Made by a program: the position numbers and the translations under genes. DNA of 64,000 nt, from the NCBI RefSeq assembly GCF_010858045.1, contig NZ_JAAGVC010000001.1, positions 68,061 through 132,060 on the forward strand. Direction: 5' to 3'. The stretch is from Nocardia cyriacigeorgica. GTDB lineage: Bacteria > Actinomycetota > Actinomycetes > Mycobacteriales > Mycobacteriaceae. Under the pieces are notes generated by a model that was not told where the DNA came from, ran no database searches, and saw only the letters and a program-made list of their open reading frames with translations. Each line of letters starts with the position of its first letter. The first letter of the stretch is position 1. Below are positions 16,359 to 25,480 of this stretch, piece by piece.

Positions 16359-17048
16359 TCACGGCGTGCGGAGTTCGTCGCCGCGCCGTAAGCGGTGGGT
16401 GCCGGGCATGGTGGCCCAGGTCGCGAAGGCCAGCAGCCCGTCGAGGACCATGGCCAGCAGCGCGACCAGCACCGCGCCCACCAGCACGCGGTCGTAGCGG
16501 TAGAGGCCGATGCCGTCGAAGATGTAGCGTCCGAGCCCGCCGAGATTGACGTAGGCGGCGATGGTGGCGGTCGCGACCACCTGCAGCGTTGCCCCGCGCA
16601 GACCGGTCAGCAGGATCGGGAGAGCATTCGGGACTTCCACGCGCAGCAGGATCTGCCGTTCGGTCATCCCCATGGCGCGGGAGGCGTCCACCACGTCGTC
16701 GGCGACGTTGGCGACCCCGGCATAAGCGCCGGCCAGCAGCGGCGGGATCCCGACGGTGATCAGCGCGAGCAACGGCGGGATCAGGCCGAGGCCGAGCAGC
16801 AGCACCATGAAGGTGAGCAGGCCGAGCGTCGGCAGCGCGCGCATGGCATTGGCGAACCCGACCACCACTGCCGAACCCCGCCGGGTGTGCCCGATGACCA
16901 GCCCCACCGGCACCGCGATCACCGCCGACAACGCCACCGTGAGGAAGCTGTACCAGAGATGTTCGGCCAGACGACGTTCGATGCCGGTGGGCCCGCCCCA
17001 GTTCGCGCCATCGGTGAAGTAGGCCCAGGCGTCCAGGAAAAGGTTCAT
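16359..17048 (-). CDS. OpuC/ProW-type osmolyte ABC transporter permease 2
   Basis: A 229-residue membrane protein of the binding-protein-dependent permease family. The EAA loop region appears in DVVDASRAMGMTERQILLRVEVPNALPILLTGLRGATLQVV, with several hydrophobic helices on either side. The ATG at 17048 overlaps the stop of permease 1 by 4 bp and begins MNLFLDAWAYF. In OpuC-type systems two permeases form the channel for glycine betaine, choline or proline-like solutes. It is the last gene of the binding protein - ATPase - permease - permease operon. Confidence 0.9.
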   Translation of the reverse strand: MNLFLDAWAYFTDGANWGGPTGIERRLAEHLWYSFLTVALSAVIAVPVGLVIGHTRRGSAVVVGFANAMRALPTLGLLTFMVLLLGLGLIPPLLALITVGIPPLLAGAYAGVANVADDVVDASRAMGMTERQILLRVEVPNALPILLTGLRGATLQVVATATIAAYVNLGGLGRYIFDGIGLYRYDRVLVGAVLVALLAMVLDGLLAFATWATMPGTHRLRRGDELRTP

Positions 17049-17713
17049 GCCGCAGCGCCTTTCCGGTGTGCGCGCCGGGAGTCCGCGCGCAGCCATGGGG
17101 TGGCCAAGCGGCCGAGCGCGTACACCAGGCGGTCGAAGATCAGCGCGAGCGCCAGCGTCACGATGATGCCCGCGACGATCTCGTCCGGATAGTCACGCTG
17201 GTAGCCCTGGGTGAACAGCTTGCCGAGACCACCGGCCCCGATCAGCGCCCCCACCGACACCATCGCGATATTGGTGACCACCACGACCCGCAGGCTGGAC
17301 AGGAACACCGGGACGGCCAGCGGCATCTCGACGGTCAGCGTGCGCCGCAGCGGGCTGAACCCGACCGCCTCGGCCGCATCGACGACATCGGCCGGCACCG
17401 AATCCAGCGCCGCGGGCACCGCGATCACCAGCAGGGCCGTCGAATACAGGGCCAGTGCGATGACGACATTGAGCGGATCGATCGTCGAAATCCCCACCAG
17501 CGGCGGGATGATCACGAACAGTGCCAGCGATGGCACCGTGTACGCCAGCCCCGCCACGGTCACCGTCACGCGACGCAACCATCGCACCCGCCGCACCAGC
17601 GCGCCGACCGGGATCGCGATGACCAGCCCGATCAGCAGTGGCAGCAGCGCGAGATACAGGTGGGTCCTGGTGAAACCCATGATCTCACCGAAGTTGTCGA
17701 CGAGGTAGTTCAT
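17045..17713 (-). CDS. OpuC/ProW-type osmolyte ABC transporter permease 1
   Basis: A 222-residue permease, starting MNYLVDNFGEIMGFTRTHLYLALLPLLIGL. The EAA motif region reads DVVDAAEAVGFSPLRRTLTVEMPLAVPVFLSSLRVVVV. The start lies 13 bp after the ATPase stop and the stop overlaps the next permease start, so translation is coupled. It likely forms the membrane channel with permease 2. Confidence 0.9.
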   Translation of the reverse strand: MNYLVDNFGEIMGFTRTHLYLALLPLLIGLVIAIPVGALVRRVRWLRRVTVTVAGLAYTVPSLALFVIIPPLVGISTIDPLNVVIALALYSTALLVIAVPAALDSVPADVVDAAEAVGFSPLRRTLTVEMPLAVPVFLSSLRVVVVTNIAMVSVGALIGAGGLGKLFTQGYQRDYPDEIVAGIIVTLALALIFDRLVYALGRLATPWLRADSRRAHRKGAAA

Positions 17714-17726
17714 CGGCGGGCTCGCC

Positions 17727-18878
17727 TCACGGCACCGGCTCCTCGTCGAGGAACGCGCGATTGCGGGCGGCGTCTTCGGCGGCGCGCTGCTCGGCAAGTC
17801 GGGCCAGCACTTCGGTGGCGAGGATGCCGCCGCGCACGGCCCCCGAATCGTCCACGGCCACGCCGATTCCCGAGGGTGAGGAGATCGCCGCATCCAGGGC
17901 CTGCCGCAGATCGCCGGACGGCGTGAACAGCGAACCGCCCGCCGACACGCTGTCGGCCGGTGGCTTCCCGGCGCGTACGGATTCCACGCCGGTGATGTCG
18001 ATCCAGCCGCCGGGACGTCCGTCGGCATCGGTGAGCAGCACCCATTCGCCCGCCGCCAGCCGCAGTCCGGTGATCTCGGCTTCGGTCACTGTCCGGATCT
18101 CGTGCAGCGCTACGGTATCCGCGGGGCGGAAGGACAGCCCGCGATAGCCGCGATCCCGGCCGACGAAGTCCGCGACGAAATCGGTGGCAGGCTGCGCCAG
18201 CACCCGTTGCGGCGGATCGTACTGCTGGAGCACACCGCCGCGACCGAACACCGCGACCCGATCGCCGAGGGTGATGGCCTCGTCGATGTCGTGGGTGACG
18301 AACACGATGGTCTTGTGCAGTTGCGCTTGCAGCCGTTGCATTTCGACCTGCAGGTCGGCGCGCACCACCGGGTCCACGGCACTGAACGGCTCATCCATCA
18401 GCAGAATCGGCGGGTCCGCGGCCAAGGCCCGCGCGACACCGACACGCTGCTGCTGCCCACCCGACAGCTGCGCCGGATACCGGGACGCCAGCCCGCGATC
18501 GAGCCCGACGCGATCGAGCACCTCCAGCGCCGCGGCGCGAGCGGCCCTGCGGGAGTCGCCGCGCAGCATCGGGACGGTGGCGACATTGTCGATGACGGTG
18601 CGGTGCGGCAGCAGCCCGCCGCTCTGGATGACGTACCCGATCCCGAGCCGCAATTTCACCGGATCGACCGTCGCGATATCGCGCCCGTCGATGGTGATGC
18701 TGCCCGCGCTGGGGGTGATCATCCGATTGATCATCCGCATGGAGGTGGTCTTGCCACATCCGGACGGCCCGACGAACACGGTGAACGTGCCCGACGGAAT
18801 GCGCAGGTCGAGATCGCTGACGGCGTGCGTGCCGTTCGGATAGGTCTTGCTGACGGCGCGGAACTCGATATCGGACAC
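17727..18878 (-). CDS. OpuCA/ProV-type osmolyte ABC transporter ATPase
   Basis: A 383-residue ATPase. Walker A GPSGCGKTT, Q-loop VIQSGGLLPH, signature LSGGQQQRV, Walker B ILLMDEPFSAVD and switch VTHDIDEAI are all intact. The C-terminal part (about 250-375) has weak CBS-like repeats (TGVESVRAGKPPADSV, GIGVAVDDSGAVRGGILATEVL), which in OpuA-type ATPases sense ionic strength. It energises uptake of an osmoprotectant such as glycine betaine, proline or choline; the ligand is not known. The start at 18878 follows the binding-protein stop by 4 bp. Confidence 0.92.
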   Translation of the reverse strand: MSDIEFRAVSKTYPNGTHAVSDLDLRIPSGTFTVFVGPSGCGKTTSMRMINRMITPSAGSITIDGRDIATVDPVKLRLGIGYVIQSGGLLPHRTVIDNVATVPMLRGDSRRAARAAALEVLDRVGLDRGLASRYPAQLSGGQQQRVGVARALAADPPILLMDEPFSAVDPVVRADLQVEMQRLQAQLHKTIVFVTHDIDEAITLGDRVAVFGRGGVLQQYDPPQRVLAQPATDFVADFVGRDRGYRGLSFRPADTVALHEIRTVTEAEITGLRLAAGEWVLLTDADGRPGGWIDITGVESVRAGKPPADSVSAGGSLFTPSGDLRQALDAAISSPSGIGVAVDDSGAVRGGILATEVLARLAEQRAAEDAARNRAFLDEEPVP

Positions 18879-18882
18879 CGGG

Positions 18883-19875
18883 CTATCCGATCGGCCGGTT
18901 CAGGCCCTGCGCCGCGACCCACTCCTTCGCCGCGGCGGCGGGCTCGGTCTTGGTATCGCCGGAGACCGATTCGTTGAGCGCGATCAACTGATCGGTGGTG
19001 AGCTTGGCCGATACCGCGTTCAACACGGCGATCAGCGCGTCGGTGCGCTTTGCCGCATTCAGCAGCGGAATCACATTCTGCGCCGGGAAATTCGACTTCG
19101 GATCTTCCAGCACCACCAGGTCGTTGGCCGCGATGGCGGGCGAGGTGGTGAAGATATTGGCCGCGGTGACCTGGCCGTCCACCAGGGCGCGCACGGTGGC
19201 CGGGCCGCCGCCGTCGGCGATCGGGACGAAGTTGCCGGGGCTGATGTCGAGCCCATAGTTCTCTTTCAGGCCGGGCAGCCCGACCGGACGCTCCTGGAAT
19301 TCGGCGGGCGCACCGAATGTCGCCTCGGCCGAATGCGGAGCCAGATCGGCGATGGTGCGCAGATTCCAGCGGTCGGCGGTCGCCCTGGTGACCACCACGG
19401 CGTCGGAGTTCTCGCCGGGCGCCGGTGCGCCGAGGGCCAGATCGGTGCCGATGGCGGCGGTCAGTTCGCGGTCGATATCGGCGGGCTGGGTGGCTGTGCT
19501 GTCGGGTTCCAGGTATTGCAGCAGGTTTCCGGTGTACTCCGGGATGAGCGAGATGGCGCACTGGCGCAGCGCCGGGATATAGGCCTCGCGGCTGCCGATA
19601 TTCAGTTTCGTATCCACGCTGAATCCGTTGACCCGCAACGCTTCCGCATACACATTCGCCAGGGTCTCGGACTCGGGGAAGTTCGCCGAGCCCACGATGA
19701 GCGTGTCGCCCTCGCAGCTACCCTGGCCGGCCAGCGGATCGGAAGTGCCGCACGACGACACGATCATCGCGACGGCCAGTGCTGCGGCCGCGAACAGGAA
19801 ACGGGCGGCGGTGAACGTCAGCCGCACGGCGGTGCGCCCCACCCGGGCGCCGTCGGGGGCGGGAGTCGGTGTCAC
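18883..19875 (-). CDS. OpuC-type osmolyte-binding lipoprotein
   Basis: A 330-residue lipoprotein. From the GTG at 19875 a basic N-terminus leads into a hydrophobic helix and the lipobox VSSC, with the acylated Cys at about residue 42. TLIVGSANFPESETLANVYAEAL and LIPEYTGNLLQYL are typical of the OpuAC/ProX-like quaternary-amine binding family. GGAAGGA lies about 6 nt before the start. It captures the solute outside the membrane and delivers it to the two permeases encoded downstream. It is divergently oriented to a second, related lipoprotein gene. Confidence 0.9.
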   Translation of the reverse strand: MTPTPAPDGARVGRTAVRLTFTAARFLFAAAALAVAMIVSSCGTSDPLAGQGSCEGDTLIVGSANFPESETLANVYAEALRVNGFSVDTKLNIGSREAYIPALRQCAISLIPEYTGNLLQYLEPDSTATQPADIDRELTAAIGTDLALGAPAPGENSDAVVVTRATADRWNLRTIADLAPHSAEATFGAPAEFQERPVGLPGLKENYGLDISPGNFVPIADGGGPATVRALVDGQVTAANIFTTSPAIAANDLVVLEDPKSNFPAQNVIPLLNAAKRTDALIAVLNAVSAKLTTDQLIALNESVSGDTKTEPAAAAKEWVAAQGLNRPIG

Positions 19876-20011
19876 GTGGGTCCTTCCGCAGGCCGGCAGT
19901 GCGCGATCCCGGTGCCCGGTGGCCACCGGTACATTCTCCACTGACCATAGTGCCCGCCCGACCCGGTCGGCGCGGGTTAGTCCTCGGCTTCGGAAAGTTG
20001 GTGTCGCGCCG

Positions 20012-20893
20012 ATGGTGCTTGCCGCGCCGCTGCGGGTGCTGGCCCGGATCGTGGTCCTCGCGCTGGCCACAGTGGCGGTGTCCTGCGGCGATGATTCCGC
20101 GCCCGAACCACTGGTGGTCGGCTCGGGCGACAGCGCGGAGTCGGTGCTGCTGGCCGAGATCTACGCCCAGGCGCTGGCCCGCACCGGCGCGTCCGTCGTG
20201 GTCGAATCGGGGCTCGGCACCCGCGCGGGCCGGATGGCGGCCCTCGACGCCGGCACGGTGACGCTGGTCGGCGAGCACAACGGGGCGCTGCTGGGCGAGC
20301 TGGCCGGCAACGTGACGGCGTGGAGCACCAAGGAGGTGACCCGCGAGCTGAACCGTTCGCTGCCGCAGGGACTGGTCGTCACCGACGCCGCCGACGGGGC
20401 CGATCTGCGGGCACGTGTGCTCGTGAACTCGGCCGCACCGGCCGAGTCCGTCGCGGATCTGCTACCGGATTGCCCGTCGTCGTCCGCCGGCGTCGCGCCG
20501 GTGCCAGGCCTGCTGACCGCGCCACCGCCGGCGCTACGGATCGACGGCTGCGACTTCGCGTCGACGCAGACCTTCGCCGATCCCGCCGAGCTACGAAAAG
20601 CGCTGGCGGAAGGGCGCATCCAGGTCGGCCTGCTGGCCGGTCCCGTGGAACTCGCACCACCCGCGGCCGAGGGCCTGCGGGTGCTGTCCGACGACGCCAA
20701 CGCGCTGCGCTCGGAGAACCCGGTCGCGCTGGTGCGCAAGGGCGCATTGGACGATCGCGAGTGGGAGAAGCTGAACTACGTCGCCGGTGAGCTCACCACC
20801 GATCGATTGACCGGCATGGTGGCGGCGATACGCGACGAGCAGGCGAACCCCGCCGAGCTGGCCCGTACCTGGCTCGACGACCACGGTCTCTGA
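20012..20893 (+). CDS. Second, divergent OpuC-like substrate-binding lipoprotein
   Basis: A 293-residue lipoprotein with a signal peptide ending in the lipobox VSCG (Cys25). PLVVGSGDSAESVLLAEIYAQAL and TLVGEHNGALLGEL mirror the osmolyte-binding fold of the divergent gene, and LNYVAGELTTDRLTGMVAAIRDE plus a final WLDDHGL correspond to its C-terminus. It is shorter and diverged, with two internal Cys (in LPDCPS and DGCDF). No ABC genes follow it, so it may use the divergent transporter, bind a different ligand, or act as a sensor. The ATG at 20012 lacks a good ribosome binding site. Confidence 0.78.
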   Translation: MVLAAPLRVLARIVVLALATVAVSCGDDSAPEPLVVGSGDSAESVLLAEIYAQALARTGASVVVESGLGTRAGRMAALDAGTVTLVGEHNGALLGELAGNVTAWSTKEVTRELNRSLPQGLVVTDAADGADLRARVLVNSAAPAESVADLLPDCPSSSAGVAPVPGLLTAPPPALRIDGCDFASTQTFADPAELRKALAEGRIQVGLLAGPVELAPPAAEGLRVLSDDANALRSENPVALVRKGALDDREWEKLNYVAGELTTDRLTGMVAAIRDEQANPAELARTWLDDHGL

Positions 20894-21281
20894 CGGAACA
20901 CCACACGCGCTCTGCCCCGAGCTGCGCGCGCACCCCCGATTGCCACGCGATGGCGGCGGCGCGTCGACCGTGCTGTCCCAAAGGTTCCGTGACGCTATCC
21001 GCCGCCAGATACACCGCACGATATCGCCGAGGACGGGTGACACCCCCGTTGAGCAGTGTGTTCCGGCGGGGTGGCGGGCAACCCTGCCGGGAAGCAGGAC
21101 CCAGCAGCGCACATCGTCGTGTGGCCTCGCTAACGGTTCACCCCTCTTGCCGGCCGTGACTTCCGCGCCGTATATTCCAGCTGGAATATTTGGTGCGGAG
21201 TATGTCGTAGGTCGTCGATAGGTTGTCGTGACGCTCGTCGGCAACGTGAGTGGTGGATACAGATCCGGAAAAGAGGACGTT
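20894..21281. other. Intergenic region with PadR-type operator
   Basis: A gap of 388 bp. No gene is supported. The only clear element is the 18-bp palindrome at 21172-21189, with an AT-rich context that probably includes the promoter of the PadR-exporter pair. Confidence 0.5.
21172..21189. promoter_or_regulatory. Perfect 18-bp palindrome upstream of PadR regulator
   Basis: ATATTCCAG-CTGGAATAT is a perfect palindrome 93 bp upstream of the PadR start codon and is strikingly AT-rich for this genome. PadR regulators usually repress themselves and an adjacent exporter through such a site, so it is the natural candidate operator. Confidence 0.65.
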
Positions 21282-21950
21282 ATGGGGCAGCGCACCGGCG
21301 CGACGGTGACCCCGCTGGCCATCGCTGTGCTGGCCCTGCTCGAAGAGCGGCCGATGCATCCGTACGAGATGTACCAACTGCTGGCGATGCGGCGCGAGGA
21401 CAAGCTCGTCAAGGTGCGGCCCGGCTCGCTGTACCACGTGGTCACCCGGCTGGCCGAGCTGGACATGGTGCGGGCCGAGGGGATCGACCGTGCGGGCAAC
21501 CGGCCCGAACGCACCACCTACCGGATCACCGCCGCCGGGCGCGAGACCCTGCGCACCCGGATCGCGGAGCTGCTGCGCACACCGCTGCCGGAGTATCCGC
21601 TGTTTCCGGTCGCCCTCGGTGAGGCGCACAACCTGCCCAAACCCGAGGTGCTGGCGCTGCTGCGGGAACGCCTCGACCATCTGGCCGGGGAATCGGCCGA
21701 GCTGGAGACGATGATCGCCAAGGCCGAACGCAAGCAGGTGCCGCGGCGGTACTGGATCGTGCTGCCGTATCTGCGCGCCACTGTGCGCGCCGAGATCGAA
21801 TGGGTCGAGCAGCTGGTGGCCGAACTCGACAGCGGCGCACTGCTCTGGGAGGAATTCGATCCCGCCACCGGGCGACGTGCCGAGCCCTGTGACGCCCCGC
21901 CCTGGCACCCCGAGCCCGCGGCCGACGAGGCCGAGCCCGCGGCCTCGTGA
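21282..21950 (+). CDS. PadR-family transcriptional regulator
   Basis: A 222-residue regulator. The N-terminal winged helix (about 8-90) shows AIAVLALLEERPMHPYEMYQLL and KVRPGSLYHVVTRLAELDMV, characteristic of PadR. A helical C-terminal dimerisation domain (Vir_C-like) covers about 100-190, and the tail is acidic and Pro-rich. GAGGA lies 5 nt before the ATG at 21282; the frame extends upstream but without such a site. It lies 63 bp upstream of a DHA2 exporter on the same strand and probably represses it until a ligand binds. Confidence 0.92.
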   Translation: MGQRTGATVTPLAIAVLALLEERPMHPYEMYQLLAMRREDKLVKVRPGSLYHVVTRLAELDMVRAEGIDRAGNRPERTTYRITAAGRETLRTRIAELLRTPLPEYPLFPVALGEAHNLPKPEVLALLRERLDHLAGESAELETMIAKAERKQVPRRYWIVLPYLRATVRAEIEWVEQLVAELDSGALLWEEFDPATGRRAEPCDAPPWHPEPAADEAEPAAS

Positions 21951-22013
21951 GCCTTCCCAGCGAACCGACAACGACGTCGCTCGTCATCCACATCCGAGTT
22001 AGGAACGAAACCG

Positions 22014-23489
22014 ATGTCCTCTCAACGTAATCCGTGGTTAGCGCTCTCGGCGCTGGTCGTCGGGTTCTTCATGATCCTGCTGGATGTCACGATCGTCGCG
22101 GTCGCCAACCCGGCCATCCTCGACAATCTGCACGCCGACATCTCCCAGGTGATCTGGGTGACCAGCGCCTACCTGCTCACCTACGCGGTGCCGCTGTTGA
22201 TCACCGGCCGCCTCGGCGATCGGTTCGGCCCCAAGAACATCTATCTGATCGGCCTGTCGGTGTTCACCCTCGCCTCGCTGTGGTGCGGGCTGTCGGGGAC
22301 CATCGAGATGCTGATCGCCGCCCGCGCGGTGCAGGGTCTGGGCGCGGCGCTGATGACGCCGCAGACCATGGCCGTCATCACCCGCACCTTCCCGCCGGAC
22401 AAGCGCGGCGCGGCCATGGGCCTGTGGGGCGGCGTCGCCGGCCTGGCCACCCTGGTCGGCCCGATTCTCGGCGGTGTGCTCGTCGACAATCTGGGCTGGG
22501 AGTGGATCTTCTTCGTCAACGTCCCGGTCGGCATCGTCGCGTTCGTGCTGGCCTGGAAGCTGGTGCCGGCGCTGGAGACGCACGCGCACAAGTTCGACAT
22601 CCCGGGGGTGCTGCTCAGCGGTATCGGCATGGCGCTGCTGGTGTTCGGCATCCAGGAAGGCAACACCTACGACTGGTCGCTGCGGATCTGGCTGCTGATC
22701 GGCGCGGGTGTGGTGGTGCTCGCACTGTTCATCGTCAACCAGTCGCGCAATACCGGTGAACCGCTGGTGCCGTTGAGCCTGTTCCGCGACCGCAACTTCG
22801 GGCTGTCCAACCTGGCGATCGCGGCCATGGGCGCGGCCACGACCGCGGTGATGGTGCCGTCCTACTTCTATCTGCAAGCCGTGCGGGAGATGTCGCCCAC
22901 CGAATCCGCGCTGGTGTTCGCGCCGATGGCGATCATCACCGGCGTGATGGCGCCGTTCGTCGGCAAGTTCGCGGGGCGGCTGCATCCGCGGGTCGTGCCG
23001 ACCATCGGCTTCACGTTGTTCGCGATCTCGGTGGCCTGGTTCGCGCAGTTGATGACGCCGGATTCGGACATCATCTGGTTCCTGGTCGCCGCCGGGCTCG
23101 CCGGGTTCGCGAACGCGTTCATCTGGGCGCCGCTGGCCACCACCGCGACGCACAACCTGCCGGTTCAGAAGGCCGGTGCGGGCGCGGGCATCTACAACAC
23201 CACCCGGCAGGTGGGCGCGGTGCTCGGCAGCGCCGCGATCAGCGCCCTGATCGCCGCGCGCATGTCGGCCAACGGGCTGGGTGAGGCACCCGCGGGCGAA
23301 GGCACCGCCGGCCCGATCCCGGAACCGGTCAAGGAGGCGTTCAGCTCGGCCTTGGCGGATTCGACGTATCTGCCCGCCGCGATCCTGCTGATCGGTGTGC
23401 TGGCCTCGGTGCTGTTCCTGCGCCCGGGGGTGAGCGCCCCGCCGAAGCCGCCCACCGAGCGGGCCAAGGCCGAATCCCTCACTCCCTGA
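22014..23489 (+). CDS. DHA2-family MFS drug exporter (EmrB/QacA type)
   Basis: A 491-residue membrane protein with 14 predicted helices. LDVTIVAVANPAI is the DHA2 form of motif D1, GRLGDRFGPKNIY is motif A, and AVQGLGAALMTPQTMAVITRTFP and GGVAGLATLVGPILGGVLVD are motifs B/C. It is expected to export hydrophobic drugs or lipids by proton antiport. It follows the PadR gene closely, fits the Rv1250 position, and ends at a bidirectional terminator. The substrate is unknown. Confidence 0.92.
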   Translation: MSSQRNPWLALSALVVGFFMILLDVTIVAVANPAILDNLHADISQVIWVTSAYLLTYAVPLLITGRLGDRFGPKNIYLIGLSVFTLASLWCGLSGTIEMLIAARAVQGLGAALMTPQTMAVITRTFPPDKRGAAMGLWGGVAGLATLVGPILGGVLVDNLGWEWIFFVNVPVGIVAFVLAWKLVPALETHAHKFDIPGVLLSGIGMALLVFGIQEGNTYDWSLRIWLLIGAGVVVLALFIVNQSRNTGEPLVPLSLFRDRNFGLSNLAIAAMGAATTAVMVPSYFYLQAVREMSPTESALVFAPMAIITGVMAPFVGKFAGRLHPRVVPTIGFTLFAISVAWFAQLMTPDSDIIWFLVAAGLAGFANAFIWAPLATTATHNLPVQKAGAGAGIYNTTRQVGAVLGSAAISALIAARMSANGLGEAPAGEGTAGPIPEPVKEAFSSALADSTYLPAAILLIGVLASVLFLRPGVSAPPKPPTERAKAESLTP

Positions 23490-23510
23490 ATCGGTTCACC
23501 AGCGCGAACG

Positions 23511-23548
23511 ATAAAGGCGCCGGCAGCGGAAGCTGCCGGCGCCTTTAT
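23511..23548. terminator. Bidirectional terminator between exporter and fadD15
   Basis: A perfect 17-bp stem (23511-23527 with 23532-23548) with a GGAA loop. It starts ATAAAGG and ends CCTTTAT, so each strand ends the hairpin with a short T-rich arm. It serves the two convergent genes on either side. Confidence 0.9.
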
Positions 23549-23562
23549 CTGTCAGGAAGAGA

Positions 23563-25359
23563 TCAGCTGTAGATCTTCTCGACCTCGGAGGCGTACTGCT
23601 TCATCACCACAGCGCGCTTGAGCGACATCTTCGGGGTGAGCTCGCCGGTCTCCTGGGTCCAGTCGACGGTCAGGATGCGGGTCTTCTTGATCTGCTCGGC
23701 CTTGGAGACCTTCTTGTTGGTCTCGGCGACCGCCGCGTCGATCTCGGCGACCAACGCCGGGTTCTGCACCAGCGTCTCCATCGGAGTGTCGGCGGACACG
23801 CCGTTGCGCTCCTTCCAGCCCGGCAGCGCCTCGGGATCGAGGGTGATCAGCGCGCCGACGAACGGCTGGCCGTCACCGACCACCATCACCTGGCTGATCA
23901 GCGGATGCGCCCGCAGCGAATCCTCGAGCAGCGCGGGGGAGACGTTCTTGCCGCCCGCGGTGACGATGATTTCCTTTTTGCGGCCGGTGATGGTGACGAA
24001 GCCGTCGGCGTCGATGGCGCCGAGATCGCCGGTCTTGAACCAGCCGTCCTCGAAGGCATCCTCGGTGGCTTCGGCATTGCCCCAGTAGCCGTCGAACACG
24101 ACCGAACCCTTGAGCAGCAGCTCGCCGTCCTCGGCGATCTTGGCCGCATGACCCTCGATCGGGCGGCCGACCGAGCCGACCCGGATGTGCTCGGGGGTGT
24201 TCACCGTGATGGCGGCGGTGGTCTCGGTCAGGCCGTAGCCCTCGTAGATGGTGACGCCGACGCCGCGGAAGAAGTGGCCAAGGCGCGCGCCCAGCGGGCC
24301 GCCGCCGGAGACCGCGGCCTCACACTGACCGCCGAGGGCGGCGCGCAGCTTGCTGTAGACCAGCTTGTCGAAGACGAAGTGCTTGACCTTGGTGACCAGG
24401 TCGGGGCCACCCTTGTCGAGGCCCTCGCTGTAGGCGATGGCGGTCTCGGCGGCCAGATCGAAGATCTTGCCCTTCCCGCCGTCGTGCGCCTTCTGCTTGG
24501 CGCTGTTGAACACCTTCTCGAACACGCGCGGCACCGAGAGGATGAAGTGCGGCTTGAAGGCGGCGAACTGGTCGACCAGGGTGGTCCAGTCCGAGGTGTG
24601 CGCGACGATCACCTTGGCGTCGAAGGCGGCCAGCGCCACGGCGCGGGCGAAGACGTGCGCCAGCGGCAGGAAGAGCAGGGTCTTCTTGCCCGCGACGATG
24701 AACTTGCCGAGCGCGATGCGGTCGGACTTCGATTCCGCCCACAGGTTCGCGTGGGTGAGCATGACGCCCTTGGGGCGGCCGGTGGTGCCCGAGGTGTAGA
24801 TCAGGGTGGCCGGCGAGGACGCGCCGACCTGCGCGCGACGCTCGTGCACAACCTGATCGTCCAGCTCGGCGCCGCGGCTGATCAGCTCGTCGATGGCGCC
24901 CTTGTCGATCTGGGAGATCTCCTTCAGCTCCGGCAGCGAACCGGACTCGATCTCGTCGATGGTGGCGCGGTGCTTGTCGTTCTCGACGACCAGCAGCTTG
25001 GTGGCCGAATCCTGCAGGATCCACTTGGCCTGCTCGGCGGCCGAGCTGTCGTAGATCGCCACGGTGCAGCCACCGGCCGCCCAGATGGCGAAGTCGAGCA
25101 CGGCCCACTCGTAGCGGGTGGCCGACATGATGGCGACGCGGTCACCGAGCCCGATGCCGGAGGCGATGATGCCCTTGGCCACCCCGGTCACCGTCTTCGC
25201 GAATTCCGTCGCGGTCACATCCCGCAGGCCGCCGCTGCCGTTCGGCACCTGGAACAGCACGGCGTTCGGCGACTGTTCGGCATGGCGGAACACGTTGTCG
25301 GAATTATTGGCGTCTTCCGGGATGGTGTAGGAAGCCGGGGCTTCGAACTCTCGCATCAT
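23563..25359 (-). CDS. fadD15: Long-chain fatty-acid-CoA ligase (FadD15 type)
   Basis: A 598-residue AMP-forming acyl-CoA synthetase. The P-loop-like A3 motif LIYTSGTTGRPKG lies at about 187-198, GYGLTETTAAI and GWFKTGDLG are A5/A7, TGRKKEIIVTAGGKNVSP is A8, and PKMSLKRAVV near the end supplies the catalytic Lys. Size and motifs match the actinobacterial FadD15 branch that activates long-chain fatty acids. GGAAGG is placed about 5 nt before the first of two tandem ATGs. A terminator lies between it and the mymA-like operon upstream, so it probably has its own promoter. Confidence 0.93.
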   Translation of the reverse strand: MMREFEAPASYTIPEDANNSDNVFRHAEQSPNAVLFQVPNGSGGLRDVTATEFAKTVTGVAKGIIASGIGLGDRVAIMSATRYEWAVLDFAIWAAGGCTVAIYDSSAAEQAKWILQDSATKLLVVENDKHRATIDEIESGSLPELKEISQIDKGAIDELISRGAELDDQVVHERRAQVGASSPATLIYTSGTTGRPKGVMLTHANLWAESKSDRIALGKFIVAGKKTLLFLPLAHVFARAVALAAFDAKVIVAHTSDWTTLVDQFAAFKPHFILSVPRVFEKVFNSAKQKAHDGGKGKIFDLAAETAIAYSEGLDKGGPDLVTKVKHFVFDKLVYSKLRAALGGQCEAAVSGGGPLGARLGHFFRGVGVTIYEGYGLTETTAAITVNTPEHIRVGSVGRPIEGHAAKIAEDGELLLKGSVVFDGYWGNAEATEDAFEDGWFKTGDLGAIDADGFVTITGRKKEIIVTAGGKNVSPALLEDSLRAHPLISQVMVVGDGQPFVGALITLDPEALPGWKERNGVSADTPMETLVQNPALVAEIDAAVAETNKKVSKAEQIKKTRILTVDWTQETGELTPKMSLKRAVVMKQYASEVEKIYS

Positions 25360-25434
25360 GGCCCTTCCACGTGGGTTAACTCATCAGTAATTTACGGCAC
25401 CTGCACCGCGGCCGTGACGTCGACCACCGCAAAT

Positions 25435-25472
25435 AGGTCCGTACCCGCTCATTGACGAGCGGATACGGACCT
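25435..25472 (-). terminator. Hairpin terminator of the mymA-like operon
   Basis: A 16-bp stem with one mismatch (25435-25450 with 25457-25472) and a 6-nt loop, 8 bp after the lipase-like stop. On the minus strand it is followed by ATTT. Confidence 0.75.
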
Positions 25473-25480
25473 GAGCGGGA

